Virus record (IMG/VR): IMGVR_UViG_3300000553_000071
Location: 1 to 45,787 of that record
Strand: one strand, 5' to 3'
DNA: 45,787 bases
Source of the DNA: a virus
Shown: positions 22,200 to 30,345 of the stretch, one piece after another
Numbering within the stretch: the stretch's first letter is position 1
Layout of the letters: each line of letters opens with the position of its first letter
Translations under genes and position numbers: made by a program
The notes under the pieces: generated by a model
The model's database searches: none
Seen by the model: only the letters and a program-made list of their open reading frames with translations
Told to the model about the DNA's origin: nothing

Positions 22200-22841
22200 A
22201 TGGCATTACCAATTAACGGACAGGTCGGTGGATCAGCAGCACAAGCCGCAGGAACAAATCCAACCAACTTAGCATTAAGAATTGGCCCAACTTCAGAGTT
22301 GATTATTGACGAACTACATGGTCGTTATTATGAAACAACTGTTCGTAAGGCAATGTATTCAGGTGCAAACTTAACAGGTGTAACAACAACTGCTGCATTT
22401 GCAACAACTTACACAGGTATGTGTTTAACGAATCCTATTGGTTCTACAGTAAACTTAGTATTGACTAAAGTAACTTATACCCCTGTTGTGGCTCAAACTG
22501 CTGCATTAGTTTTTGGTATTATGACAGGTTATTCTGCATCAACAGCAGTTACACAGACTACACCATTAGTACCATTATCTAACTTTGTAGGTCAGCCAGC
22601 AGGTACAGGTTTAATTGCTTCATCAGTTACATTACCAGTTGCACCTACTCGTTTAATCTTGTTAGATACACTTTTAACAGGTGCTATTACTACAACAACT
22701 TCAGGTGGTAAAGTAGTTGATATGGAAGGTTCTGTAGTGATTCCTCCTGGTGGATTTGCAGCGTTTTATACTTCTGCTGCTTCTGTTGCATCATCACTAG
22801 CATTTGGAATGATGTGGGAAGAAGTCTCAACTACTATTTAA
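22200..22841 (+). CDS. Virion structural protein, 213 aa
   Basis: AAGGAGTTTTATT precedes ATG 22200. The protein is Thr/Ala/Gly-rich and beta-type: TNLALRIGPTSELIIDELHG, RYYETTVRKAMYSGAN, LVLTKVTYTPVVAQ and VVIPPGGFAAFYTSA. No catalytic motif. Co-directional with similar structural genes, so a head or tail surface component is most likely. Confidence 0.72.
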   Translation: MALPINGQVGGSAAQAAGTNPTNLALRIGPTSELIIDELHGRYYETTVRKAMYSGANLTGVTTTAAFATTYTGMCLTNPIGSTVNLVLTKVTYTPVVAQTAALVFGIMTGYSASTAVTQTTPLVPLSNFVGQPAGTGLIASSVTLPVAPTRLILLDTLLTGAITTTTSGGKVVDMEGSVVIPPGGFAAFYTSAASVASSLAFGMMWEEVSTTI

Positions 22842-22845
22842 TATT

Positions 22846-23010
22846 ATGACTATAGACGAAGTAATTGAAGTATTACAAAACAGATTAAGGGTGTTGCAAA
22901 ACGCTAGAGATGCGTCTGTACAAAATGGGCAAATAGATACATTAGCTCAATTTGATGTGGACATACTAACAGTTACTTCTACTTTAGACAGACTTAAAAG
23001 TTTAACGTAA
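22846..23010 (+). CDS. Small coiled-coil protein, 54 aa
   Basis: ATG 22846 follows the previous stop by four bases, and the stop overlaps the next ATG (TAATG). Nearly the whole sequence is helical with heptads: MTIDEVIEVLQNRLRVLQNA, then QIDTLAQFDVDILTVTSTLD, ending RLKSLT. Short proteins with this layout recur beside fibre genes in environmental phages. It may trimerise or act as an adaptor; function unknown. Confidence 0.7.
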   Translation: MTIDEVIEVLQNRLRVLQNARDASVQNGQIDTLAQFDVDILTVTSTLDRLKSLT

Positions 23011-23753
23011 TGTTTGGTAAACAGCCCTTTTCTTCTGCTTCCTACGCAGGTAGTTCAGGGTCGTTGTATCAAAAAATATTAAGTATATTATCTACAAGTG
23101 CAGTTACTATTAGTGTTGCACTTATTTATTCAAAAGTATTATCTGTGGTTTCTACAAGTGTTGTTTCATTACAACGGATCATTAATAAAATAATGACTAA
23201 AGTAGTGGAAAACAGTATTGTGGTGTTAAGTGATATTGCATTACATTTAGTGGCATTATCTAAAGCGGTAACAGGTAGCCCATTTATTATAAAATCTATA
23301 CGACAAACCTATTCTATTAGCGTAACTGGGGCAATTAGTTTAATTAGAAGTATTGGAAAGAAATTAAGTGTTTTAAGTACTTCTGTAATCAGTATTTCTA
23401 GGGAGCAACTGAAGACTCTGACAAGGACAGTTACAGCAACTGTTTCCATACTTAAAGCATCTACATTTGGTAAATTATTGTCTGTTATTTCTACTTCAAC
23501 TGCCACAATTCAAAGGGCAATTGCAAAAATACTGTCTATATTATCTACCTCCAGTATTACATTAATTAGGAAAATTAATAAGATAATTAGTGTTATTTCT
23601 ACTACAATATCAAGTATAATCTTAGTATTATTCCCACGACTGGGTTCTGTAGAACGCTTTACGTTTGTGGTGGATTTCAGAGATAGGGCTGTAAAATTGT
23701 TTAAGAGCAGAAACGTATTTGCTAACAAGAAAAAGTCTAATATTCAACGATAA
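23010..23753 (+). CDS. Repeat protein with ~18-residue tandem units, 247 aa
   Basis: From residue 22 to about 207 the protein is built from roughly ten units of 18-20 residues with the consensus K-(I/L/V)-L-S-(I/V)-(L/I/V)-S-T-S followed by alternating hydrophobic residues and R/K. Clear starts lie at K22, K42, K60, K117, K135, K155, K173 and K191. Alternation of hydrophobic residues suggests one beta-strand turn per unit, compatible with a beta-solenoid. A non-repeated C-terminal part (FTFVVDFRDRAVKLF, then a Lys/Arg tail) follows. The context is virion structural genes, so a fibre or shaft is plausible. No enzyme motif. Confidence 0.8.
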   Translation: MFGKQPFSSASYAGSSGSLYQKILSILSTSAVTISVALIYSKVLSVVSTSVVSLQRIINKIMTKVVENSIVVLSDIALHLVALSKAVTGSPFIIKSIRQTYSISVTGAISLIRSIGKKLSVLSTSVISISREQLKTLTRTVTATVSILKASTFGKLLSVISTSTATIQRAIAKILSILSTSSITLIRKINKIISVISTTISSIILVLFPRLGSVERFTFVVDFRDRAVKLFKSRNVFANKKKSNIQR

Positions 23754-23758
23754 ATAAT

Positions 23759-24067
23759 ATGTCCCAGTTTAGTTACAAGCTCACCACAGAATCGGAAAAT
23801 TTCTCGTTCGACTTTAATCCTATATTAAATACAGGAGAAACACTACTTTCTGCAACGTGTAGTGCAGTAACTCAACAAGGGACAGATACTAACCCAAGTG
23901 CTATTTTATATGGTAGTCCTGTTATTAATTTGGGTAAAGCAACACAAAGAGTTGTAGGTGGATATGATGAAAACACCTACCGTTTAATTATGACAGTAAC
24001 AACCAGTAACGGAAATACATATACTGCAACTGGTGATATTCCTGTCTATGCCCCTACGAGTGTATAA
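23759..24067 (+). CDS. Small Ig-like virion protein, 102 aa
   Basis: Beta-rich throughout: FSYKLTTESENFSFDFNPIL, TGETLLSATCSAVTQQGTD, VINLGKATQRVVGGYDENTY and RLIMTVTTSNGNTYTATGDI. This order of strands, with GGxxxxxYRLxxTVTTSxGxxY, is typical of small phage Ig-like structural proteins. It lies in the tail-fibre cluster. Confidence 0.75.
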   Translation: MSQFSYKLTTESENFSFDFNPILNTGETLLSATCSAVTQQGTDTNPSAILYGSPVINLGKATQRVVGGYDENTYRLIMTVTTSNGNTYTATGDIPVYAPTSV

Positions 24068-24069
24068 CT

Positions 24070-24345
24070 ATGGGCAGAGCAGATTATTATAATAGTGGAA
24101 ACTATAATGCAATTTGTGACGAATGTGGTAAAAAGTTTAAATTTAGCCAATTAAAAAAAAGATGGGATGGTTTATACGTTGATGATAGATGTTTTGAAAT
24201 TCGCCATCCTCAAGATTACGTTAAAGGTATTAGAGATAATATGTCAGTACCTGTTAGTCGCCCAGAGGGAACTGATATACTTATTCAAGAACCATATTCA
24301 CATTTGGTTGATGGTTTTTCCGTCAATGCATATACATTAGGATAG
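24070..24345 (+). CDS. Zinc-ribbon-like structural-region protein, 91 aa
   Basis: Starts MGRADYYNSGNYNAICDECG, with CDECGKKFKFSQLKKRWDGL and then VDDRCFEIRHPQDY: three cysteines and a histidine make a probable single zinc site. The C-terminus contains RPEGTDILIQEP. The RADYYxxGxxNAICDxCGxKFK pattern followed by WDGLxVxxxCxExRHPQD is a recurring small phage protein family next to tail genes. Its role is unknown. Confidence 0.8.
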   Translation: MGRADYYNSGNYNAICDECGKKFKFSQLKKRWDGLYVDDRCFEIRHPQDYVKGIRDNMSVPVSRPEGTDILIQEPYSHLVDGFSVNAYTLG

Positions 24346-24349
24346 ATTT

Positions 24350-26494
24350 ATGTCAATTCCATTATTTACGAATAACGCATCAACTACATTAGCACTAGGT
24401 GTTGGTATATCAGATACAACAATTAATCTGTACGCAGGTTCAGGTGCATTATTCCCAAGCCCTGCTGGTAGCAACTATTTCTACATTAGTTTGATTAGTT
24501 CTAGTACAAGCTCTACAGAGATTATGAAATGTACGAATAGAACAGGAGACGTACTAACTGTCGTACGTGGACAAGATGGAACTTCTGCTCAGTATTGGAA
24601 TGTGGGAGATCGTGTAGAGTTACGTGTAACGGCTGCTAGTTTAAATCTATTTGCAAATGGTGCAGGAACTAATACAGGAACTGCTGCAACTCAAGTACAA
24701 GAGTTTACAGCAACACAAGGGCAGACTGTATTTACATTGTCATTTAATTATATTCAGAATGTCAATAATTTAGCAGTATTTGTAAATGGCTCTAAACAGA
24801 TTTCTAGTACCAACTATAGTGAATCAACGACTTCAAGCATTACCTTTTTATCAGGGCTTAATGCAGGTGATTTAGTAGAAGTTATCTATAATCTTCCTGT
24901 TGCGGCAGGGCAAATAGATGCTAGTAACATATCTTACACACAAGGTGGTACAGGTTCAGTAACAACCAATGTACAAGCCAAATTACAACAGACAGTATCT
25001 GTAAAAGACTTTGGTGCGGTGGGAGATGGTAGCACAGATGATACTGCTGCTATACAAGCTGCTATTACTGCTTCAGCAAATAAAGCACTTTACTTTCCAT
25101 CTGGGGATTATTATTTTATTGGCACATTAACAATTAGTAACCCTATGTATATTTATGGGGATGGTTATTCTACTCGATTACACCCTTATAACGTATCTGG
25201 AAATACAATTCGTGTCAACGCAAGTAATGTTACTTTTTCTAATATTAGATTAGATGGAACAACTCCAGGTGGTATAGCAATAGGTTACTCAGGTGCGGTA
25301 ACTAATTTTTTAATAGAAAATTGTTATTTTAAAACTGTTGCTCAATGTGTATGGTTATGGACTGTTGATAATGTAATGGTTCAAAATTGTACGTTTGATA
25401 GTACAGGATATGGTGTTATTCAACAAGCTGGATATTCTAGTAATTATGTAACTGTTGATAATAACATTGCTTTTAATATGTTAGGTGATTTAGTAGAAGC
25501 AAATTCATCTACTGTGGCATCTGGATGGTGGACTATTACAAATAACGTATTTGAAGGCAGTAACGGATATCCAACAGGAGCAACAGAAAGAAGATTTGTT
25601 GGAATTACTAATGTAAAAAATGTAATTATTTCCAATAATAACGTACAAAAATGTGCTGGTGATGCTGCAATTCACTTAGAAGATTTACAAGGTGAATGTA
25701 TTATTAATGCTAATATTTTTGACAATTGTATTTGTAGTGGTGGAAATAATGGTTACATATATGTTTTAAATACTGCAAAAGATGTAACTGTTACAAATAA
25801 CATTTTCTTACGTTCAGATTCTTCACTAAGTGCTGCTTATGCTTATAGTTCTAGTTCAAATGTTTACAACAACAGTTTAATATTTTCTGGCAATAGAATA
25901 TTAGGTGCATCAGGATCAAGCAATTTTGGTGGATTAGCATTACAAGGTGGCTCTGGTATTCAAACAATTAATGGCAACACATTTCAAAATGTAACAGATT
26001 GCATTAATACTGGAACAAATAACCTTAGCAATGTTTCTATTAAAGGAAATATTGCAATAACAGCAACAAATTTTTATTATTGTCCAGGTGTAATTGGTAC
26101 TGTTGGTGGTGGTGGATCTAATGTATTGATTGAAGGAAACTTTACAAAATCTGTTACAGGATATGACGTTACTTTTGGGCAAAATACCAATGGTACAACA
26201 CCGTCATCAAATATTTCTATTTTAAGTAATGTATTTTCTAAATCATCTTTAATTAGAGATTTAACATCATCTAATACAAATATTGTTTACGCTAATAATG
26301 TTTTATCTTCTACGGCATCAATTACTTTAGCGGCTACTACGCAACAATATTCAAACTATGTATCTTCTGGCTCTGTATTTAATAACGTAAGTGTATTAAG
26401 TAATTATGCTAATGATTCAGCGGCATCATCTGGTGGAGTTCCTATTGGCGGTATGTACCGTAATGGTTCTGTAGTGCAAATTAGAGTAACTTAA
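24350..26494 (+). CDS. Tailspike with pectate-lyase-like beta-helix, 714 aa
   Basis: Domain order: an N-terminal beta domain (1-110, LFTNNASTTLALGVG, then DVLTVVRGQDGTSAQ), a small fibre domain shared with the gene at 20157 (about 125-185), then SVKDFGAVGDGSTDDTAAIQ at about 222, the classic entry to a right-handed parallel beta-helix (pectin-lyase fold), continuing with N-rich strand repeats to the C-terminus. Such tailspikes bind and often cleave host surface polysaccharide. The glycosidic specificity cannot be read from sequence. It is one of two tailspikes in the cluster. Confidence 0.9.
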   Translation: MSIPLFTNNASTTLALGVGISDTTINLYAGSGALFPSPAGSNYFYISLISSSTSSTEIMKCTNRTGDVLTVVRGQDGTSAQYWNVGDRVELRVTAASLNLFANGAGTNTGTAATQVQEFTATQGQTVFTLSFNYIQNVNNLAVFVNGSKQISSTNYSESTTSSITFLSGLNAGDLVEVIYNLPVAAGQIDASNISYTQGGTGSVTTNVQAKLQQTVSVKDFGAVGDGSTDDTAAIQAAITASANKALYFPSGDYYFIGTLTISNPMYIYGDGYSTRLHPYNVSGNTIRVNASNVTFSNIRLDGTTPGGIAIGYSGAVTNFLIENCYFKTVAQCVWLWTVDNVMVQNCTFDSTGYGVIQQAGYSSNYVTVDNNIAFNMLGDLVEANSSTVASGWWTITNNVFEGSNGYPTGATERRFVGITNVKNVIISNNNVQKCAGDAAIHLEDLQGECIINANIFDNCICSGGNNGYIYVLNTAKDVTVTNNIFLRSDSSLSAAYAYSSSSNVYNNSLIFSGNRILGASGSSNFGGLALQGGSGIQTINGNTFQNVTDCINTGTNNLSNVSIKGNIAITATNFYYCPGVIGTVGGGGSNVLIEGNFTKSVTGYDVTFGQNTNGTTPSSNISILSNVFSKSSLIRDLTSSNTNIVYANNVLSSTASITLAATTQQYSNYVSSGSVFNNVSVLSNYANDSAASSGGVPIGGMYRNGSVVQIRVT

Positions 26495-26495
26495 T

Positions 26496-27734
26496 ATGAC
26501 AATTCCTCGTAATCTATCATTTCTTGCTGAAGGAGCTTCTAGTACAGGAGTATTAAATCCTACAAACGGTGGGACAGGTTTAACTACCTTAACTGTTGGA
26601 TATATACCTTATGGCAATGGTACAGGAGCATTTAATAGTAGTTCTAATTTGTTTTATGATGGAACAAATAATAGATTAGGTATTGGTACAAATGCACCAG
26701 GTCAACCATTAGTTGTATCAAAAAATTACAATGGTTCTACATGGACACAAATAACTAATACTACGGCTGGTACAGGATCGGCTACAGGTGTTTTATTAAC
26801 TACTGATAGCAGTATTCAAGGAACTTTAGAATTAGATAGTTTATCTCATAGTAGTTTTCCAGGTATGTTACGTTTGCGTAATATTGGTGCTTATCCATTA
26901 GGTTTTTTTACCAATGATACCGAACGGATGCGTATTGATTCATCAGGCAATTTAGGGCTTGGTGTTACTCCTAGTGCTTGGACAACATCATCTACTGCTA
27001 AAGCATTTGAAGTTGGAACTGTAGGAAATGCTTTATATGGTTTTTCAGGCTCAAATATAAATTTAACATCAGGTGCATACTATAACTCAGGATGGAAATA
27101 CGCTATTAGTGCAGTTGCTGTAACTTATTACAATCAAAGTAGTGGAGTCCATGCTTGGTTTACAGCTCCATCAGGCACAGCTGGAAACGCTATAACATTT
27201 ACCCAAGCAATGCAAATAGCAAACTCAGGTGGTGTATCCATAGGAAACACAACTGATCCAGGTGCAGGTAATTTAAGTGTGACAGGTAATGTTACAGCAT
27301 ATAATTTGCAAGGCCCTGCTTTTAGCGCATATCAAAGTGCTTCATCCCAAGCCATTACTAATGCTTCATTTACAAAAGTAGTGCTAGATGCAACTGAATT
27401 TAACATAAATAGTAATTTTGATAACACTACAAACTATAGGTTTACACCTACTGTTGCAGGGTATTATCAAGTAAGTGGTCACTGTACTTTTGGTACTGGA
27501 GCAACTACAAGCGAAGCATTGATTACAATTTACAAAAATGGTGTTAGATTTAAAGATGGTTTAGATTACAGTCCAGTATCAGGATATGGCTTTTTAGTAT
27601 CAGCTTTAATTTATTTTAATGGTTCAACAGATTATGTTGAATTATATGTATATCAATCTTCAGGCGGAAATAAATCCTTGTCAAACAATGCTTATTCAAC
27701 ATATTTTCAAGCAGTTATGGTCAGGAGTGCGTAA
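26496..27734 (+). CDS. Tail fibre with C1q/TNF-like C-terminal domain, 412 aa
   Basis: The first 60 residues contain NPTNGGTGLTTLTVGYIPYG and GTNNRLGIGTNAP, typical of long phage fibres; a second GLGV / ERMRIDSSGN element lies mid-protein. The last 130 residues (SAYQSASSQAITNASFTKVV, then RFTPTVAGYYQVSGHCTF, YKNGVRFKDG) match a C1q-like trimeric jelly roll. No S74 chaperone is present. Probably a host-recognition fibre. Confidence 0.85.
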   Translation: MTIPRNLSFLAEGASSTGVLNPTNGGTGLTTLTVGYIPYGNGTGAFNSSSNLFYDGTNNRLGIGTNAPGQPLVVSKNYNGSTWTQITNTTAGTGSATGVLLTTDSSIQGTLELDSLSHSSFPGMLRLRNIGAYPLGFFTNDTERMRIDSSGNLGLGVTPSAWTTSSTAKAFEVGTVGNALYGFSGSNINLTSGAYYNSGWKYAISAVAVTYYNQSSGVHAWFTAPSGTAGNAITFTQAMQIANSGGVSIGNTTDPGAGNLSVTGNVTAYNLQGPAFSAYQSASSQAITNASFTKVVLDATEFNINSNFDNTTNYRFTPTVAGYYQVSGHCTFGTGATTSEALITIYKNGVRFKDGLDYSPVSGYGFLVSALIYFNGSTDYVELYVYQSSGGNKSLSNNAYSTYFQAVMVRSA

Positions 27735-27904
27735 TGTCTTTATATGAAAAAATTATTAAAATATACCCAATATTAACTGCTGAAGATTTTTCTCCTTCTA
27801 CAGTAACAATTATTCTTCAAAATGATGGGCAAGGCGATTACATAAAACATTGGTCTAATAGCAATCTACAACCAACAAATGAACAATTAAACGCAATAGG
27901 ATAA
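27734..27904 (+). CDS. XkdW-like small fibre-associated protein, 56 aa
   Basis: ATG 27734 overlaps the fibre stop. The sequence is MSLYEKIIKIYPILTAEDF, then TVTIILQNDGQGDYIKHWSN and QPTNEQLNAIG. The I-x-LQND-x-G-D-YI-x-x-W...P-x-x-x-QL pattern is that of XkdW-type or fibre-assembly accessory proteins. It lies between a fibre and a tailspike, in keeping with an assembly role. Confidence 0.75.
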   Translation: MSLYEKIIKIYPILTAEDFSPSTVTIILQNDGQGDYIKHWSNSNLQPTNEQLNAIG

Positions 27905-27908
27905 CGAT

Positions 27909-29333
27909 ATGACTACTTTAATACCAAAATTTGATTTAAAAAATGGTGGCTCTACACCATCTGGTGCAATTAATCGTGACATTAATTTAAAACTTGCTGA
28001 TTGTCTAAGCGTTAAAGATTTTGGCGCTGCTGGGGATGGCTCTACAGACGATACTGCAGCTATTCAAGCAGCTATTAATGCTGCTGAAGTAATTACTAAT
28101 GGTATTGTTTATTTTCCTTCAGGAACTTATAAAACAAGCAGTTCTTTAAATATTAATTTAAATGTTTCTTTAATATCCACAGGTGGTGCGACAATTAAAC
28201 CAACTGTTGCTTTAACAAGTCCATGTATTAATGTAGGTGTAATAGGTTCTACACCAAGAACAAGCACAGCAATTATTGAAAATATTATTCTTGATGGAAC
28301 TGCAACAACATCATCAGGAGCACTTGGATTTTATTTATGGTCATCTAATGTTGAGGTTAGAAATTGTCAAGTATTTGGATTTTATTCAAGTCTAGTTGGT
28401 TACCAAGCATATACATCAAAAGTAAGTAATTGTTTTTTTACTGGCGCAACTAATACAAGTGTTTATTTACAAAGAGAGTGCCATAATTTTGCCATTAGAG
28501 ATAGTCGTATTCTTTATTCCTCTGGTGATGGTATTTATGTTCAAAGTTCTAATAGCGTAGTTATTAGTGGATGCGACATTGAGCAAAATAGTGGAAATGG
28601 AATTAGGCATGATTCAAGCGGTGGGATTTCAAGCCGTAGCTTAATAGTTCGTGATAATTATTTTGAGTCTAATGGTGCAAATGCTACTACACCAGGCACA
28701 GGAAATGATATTTATTTAAACGAAACTTTAGGCACAGATGCAAATGATGCTGTAGTTTGCGGAAACTATTTTGAGCCAGGTGGTTCTGCAACCATCAATG
28801 TAAATCATAATGGTGTAGGTAGAGTTAAAATTCAAGATAATGCAGGAGCTATTGTTATTGAAACAGCAGGTGCATTTTTAATTGATTATAAAGTTCGCCA
28901 TGTAATACCTTTAACTGTTTTATCAAACACTATTACATCTTCTACTCCAGTTCAAATTACAGGAAATTATGATGGATATACTGGTTCTGATTTATTTATA
29001 GGAAGTTTGTTAAATGATAATTCTTATGTTAAATATAGATTATCTGGAACTTTGGTAAATAATTCAACTACTGGCTCTGCTACTGCATATACTATTAAAT
29101 TTTCAGGACAAAGGTCTCTTTCTATGTTACAAAATAATGTTAATATTACTTGTGGCCCAGCATCTTTAGCTCCTTATCTTAATGGTTCTGTAAGGGGGTT
29201 TGTAACACCTCGTTTTGATATTGTCGAGCAATCTACAAATCAAAATAATAATGCTTTTTTTGCTGCTTTAACTGCTGGCGGTACTTCTTACTCAATATCA
29301 CAATTAAATCTAATTATTGAAGATTCCATCTAA
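27909..29333 (+). CDS. Second tailspike, pectate-lyase-like beta-helix, 474 aa
   Basis: A short leader (about 35 residues) leads straight to SVKDFGAAGDGSTDDTAAIQ, almost identical to the entry motif of the first tailspike. The beta-helix (about 40-320) has strands such as VEVRNCQVFGF, FAIRDSRILYSSGDGIYV and VVISGCDIEQNSGNGIRHDS, then a C-terminal beta domain. It lacks the long N-terminal adaptor of the first tailspike, so it may attach through another protein. Two spikes imply two glycan targets or nested attachment. Confidence 0.88.
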   Translation: MTTLIPKFDLKNGGSTPSGAINRDINLKLADCLSVKDFGAAGDGSTDDTAAIQAAINAAEVITNGIVYFPSGTYKTSSSLNINLNVSLISTGGATIKPTVALTSPCINVGVIGSTPRTSTAIIENIILDGTATTSSGALGFYLWSSNVEVRNCQVFGFYSSLVGYQAYTSKVSNCFFTGATNTSVYLQRECHNFAIRDSRILYSSGDGIYVQSSNSVVISGCDIEQNSGNGIRHDSSGGISSRSLIVRDNYFESNGANATTPGTGNDIYLNETLGTDANDAVVCGNYFEPGGSATINVNHNGVGRVKIQDNAGAIVIETAGAFLIDYKVRHVIPLTVLSNTITSSTPVQITGNYDGYTGSDLFIGSLLNDNSYVKYRLSGTLVNNSTTGSATAYTIKFSGQRSLSMLQNNVNITCGPASLAPYLNGSVRGFVTPRFDIVEQSTNQNNNAFFAALTAGGTSYSISQLNLIIEDSI

Positions 29334-29653
29334 TGATTAATTACATACTCCTAGCTATTTTTATTATTCTTCAGTTCCTAGACTTTTGGACAACCTATAA
29401 CGTCATTAAGTCAGGTAAAGGACATGAAGGTAATCCAGTTATGGCTTGGTTATTCTCCAAAATTGGAGTAATAGGTGGATTTGCCGCTGCAAAATTTATA
29501 CTGATTGTACTATTTGCTTACTTAGCAACAAAGCATATTTATATAGTTTTGTTTAATCTAATTAATCTTGATTTTGTACCTTTGGTATTTATTTTATTTA
29601 ATATTATTTATGTTTACGTTGTATATATTAACTATAGGATTCTAAAATCATGA
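29333..29653 (+). CDS. Multi-pass membrane protein (DUF5658-like), 106 aa
   Basis: Three to four hydrophobic helices are visible: residues 2-20, about 45-66, 68-80 and 82-100. Between the first two lies FLDFWTTYNVIKSGKGHEGN with NPVMAW, the pattern of the DUF5658-type family (Asp-x-x-x-T...EGNP). It overlaps its neighbours by one and four bases within the tail cluster. It may act at the host membrane (for example exclusion or lysis control), but the known lysis genes lie further downstream. Confidence 0.75.
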   Translation: MINYILLAIFIILQFLDFWTTYNVIKSGKGHEGNPVMAWLFSKIGVIGGFAAAKFILIVLFAYLATKHIYIVLFNLINLDFVPLVFILFNIIYVYVVYINYRILKS

Positions 29654-30345
29654 CTGCTGCATATACAGTAACTAGGGATCAGATTATTAATGGGTCGTTG
29701 CGAGTCTTAGGAGTCGTTGGTGCTGGGGATAATCCTACCCCTGCTGATTATCAAAACTGTGCAGAAGCATTAAACCTCTACATTAAACAATTACAGACTA
29801 AGGGATTACCATTATGGAAAGTAGAAGACCTACAAGTTCCTATGGTTGCAGGACAAACAACGTATACTTTAGGCCCAACAGGTAATGTAGTCACCGACAG
29901 ACCTCTTAGAGTAGTAATGGCATTTATTAGAAGCTCCACGAACAATGATACTGTTCTACAGGTTATTAGTAGACAGGAATATATGCAACAGAGTTATAAG
30001 CCCTCACAAGGAGTTCCTAATCAATGTTATTACGACCCACAATTAACCAATGGTGTACTCTATGTATATAACACACCCTTTGACTCTACTTATACCATCC
30101 ATCTACAAGTTCAGTTACCTATTTCAGATATTACAAGCCCCAATTCTGTACCTGAGTTCCCTAATGAGTGGTATAACCTACTTAAATTTGGCTTGGCTGA
30201 CCAAGTAGCAATGGAGTATGGAGTATCAGCAGGTATACGTCAAGAGTTGGCTATGAGAGCCGCTAAGATGCTTGATGAGATGATTGATTGGAGCCAAGAA
30301 GAGGCTTCTACTATGTTTATGCCAGAAACAAGGTTTGGTCGCTAA
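29650..30345 (+). CDS. Head-completion / tail adaptor protein (P22 gp4-like), 231 aa
   Basis: Starts TAAYTVTRDQIINGSLRVLG with GAGDNPTPADYQNCAEALNL, YIKQLQTKGLPLW, the signature of phage adaptor proteins related to P22 gp4. The C-terminus has LPISDITSPNSVPEFPNEWY and a helical AVEYGVSA-type end. It would bind under the portal ring and close the head before the hub attaches. Directly followed by the gp10-like gene. Confidence 0.87.
   Translation: MTAAYTVTRDQIINGSLRVLGVVGAGDNPTPADYQNCAEALNLYIKQLQTKGLPLWKVEDLQVPMVAGQTTYTLGPTGNVVTDRPLRVVMAFIRSSTNNDTVLQVISRQEYMQQSYKPSQGVPNQCYYDPQLTNGVLYVYNTPFDSTYTIHLQVQLPISDITSPNSVPEFPNEWYNLLKFGLADQVAMEYGVSAGIRQELAMRAAKMLDEMIDWSQEEASTMFMPETRFGR

Noticed and set aside
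20157-29333. Diversity-generating retroelement acting on the fibres
   Set aside because: No reverse transcriptase gene and no template/variable repeat pair was seen.
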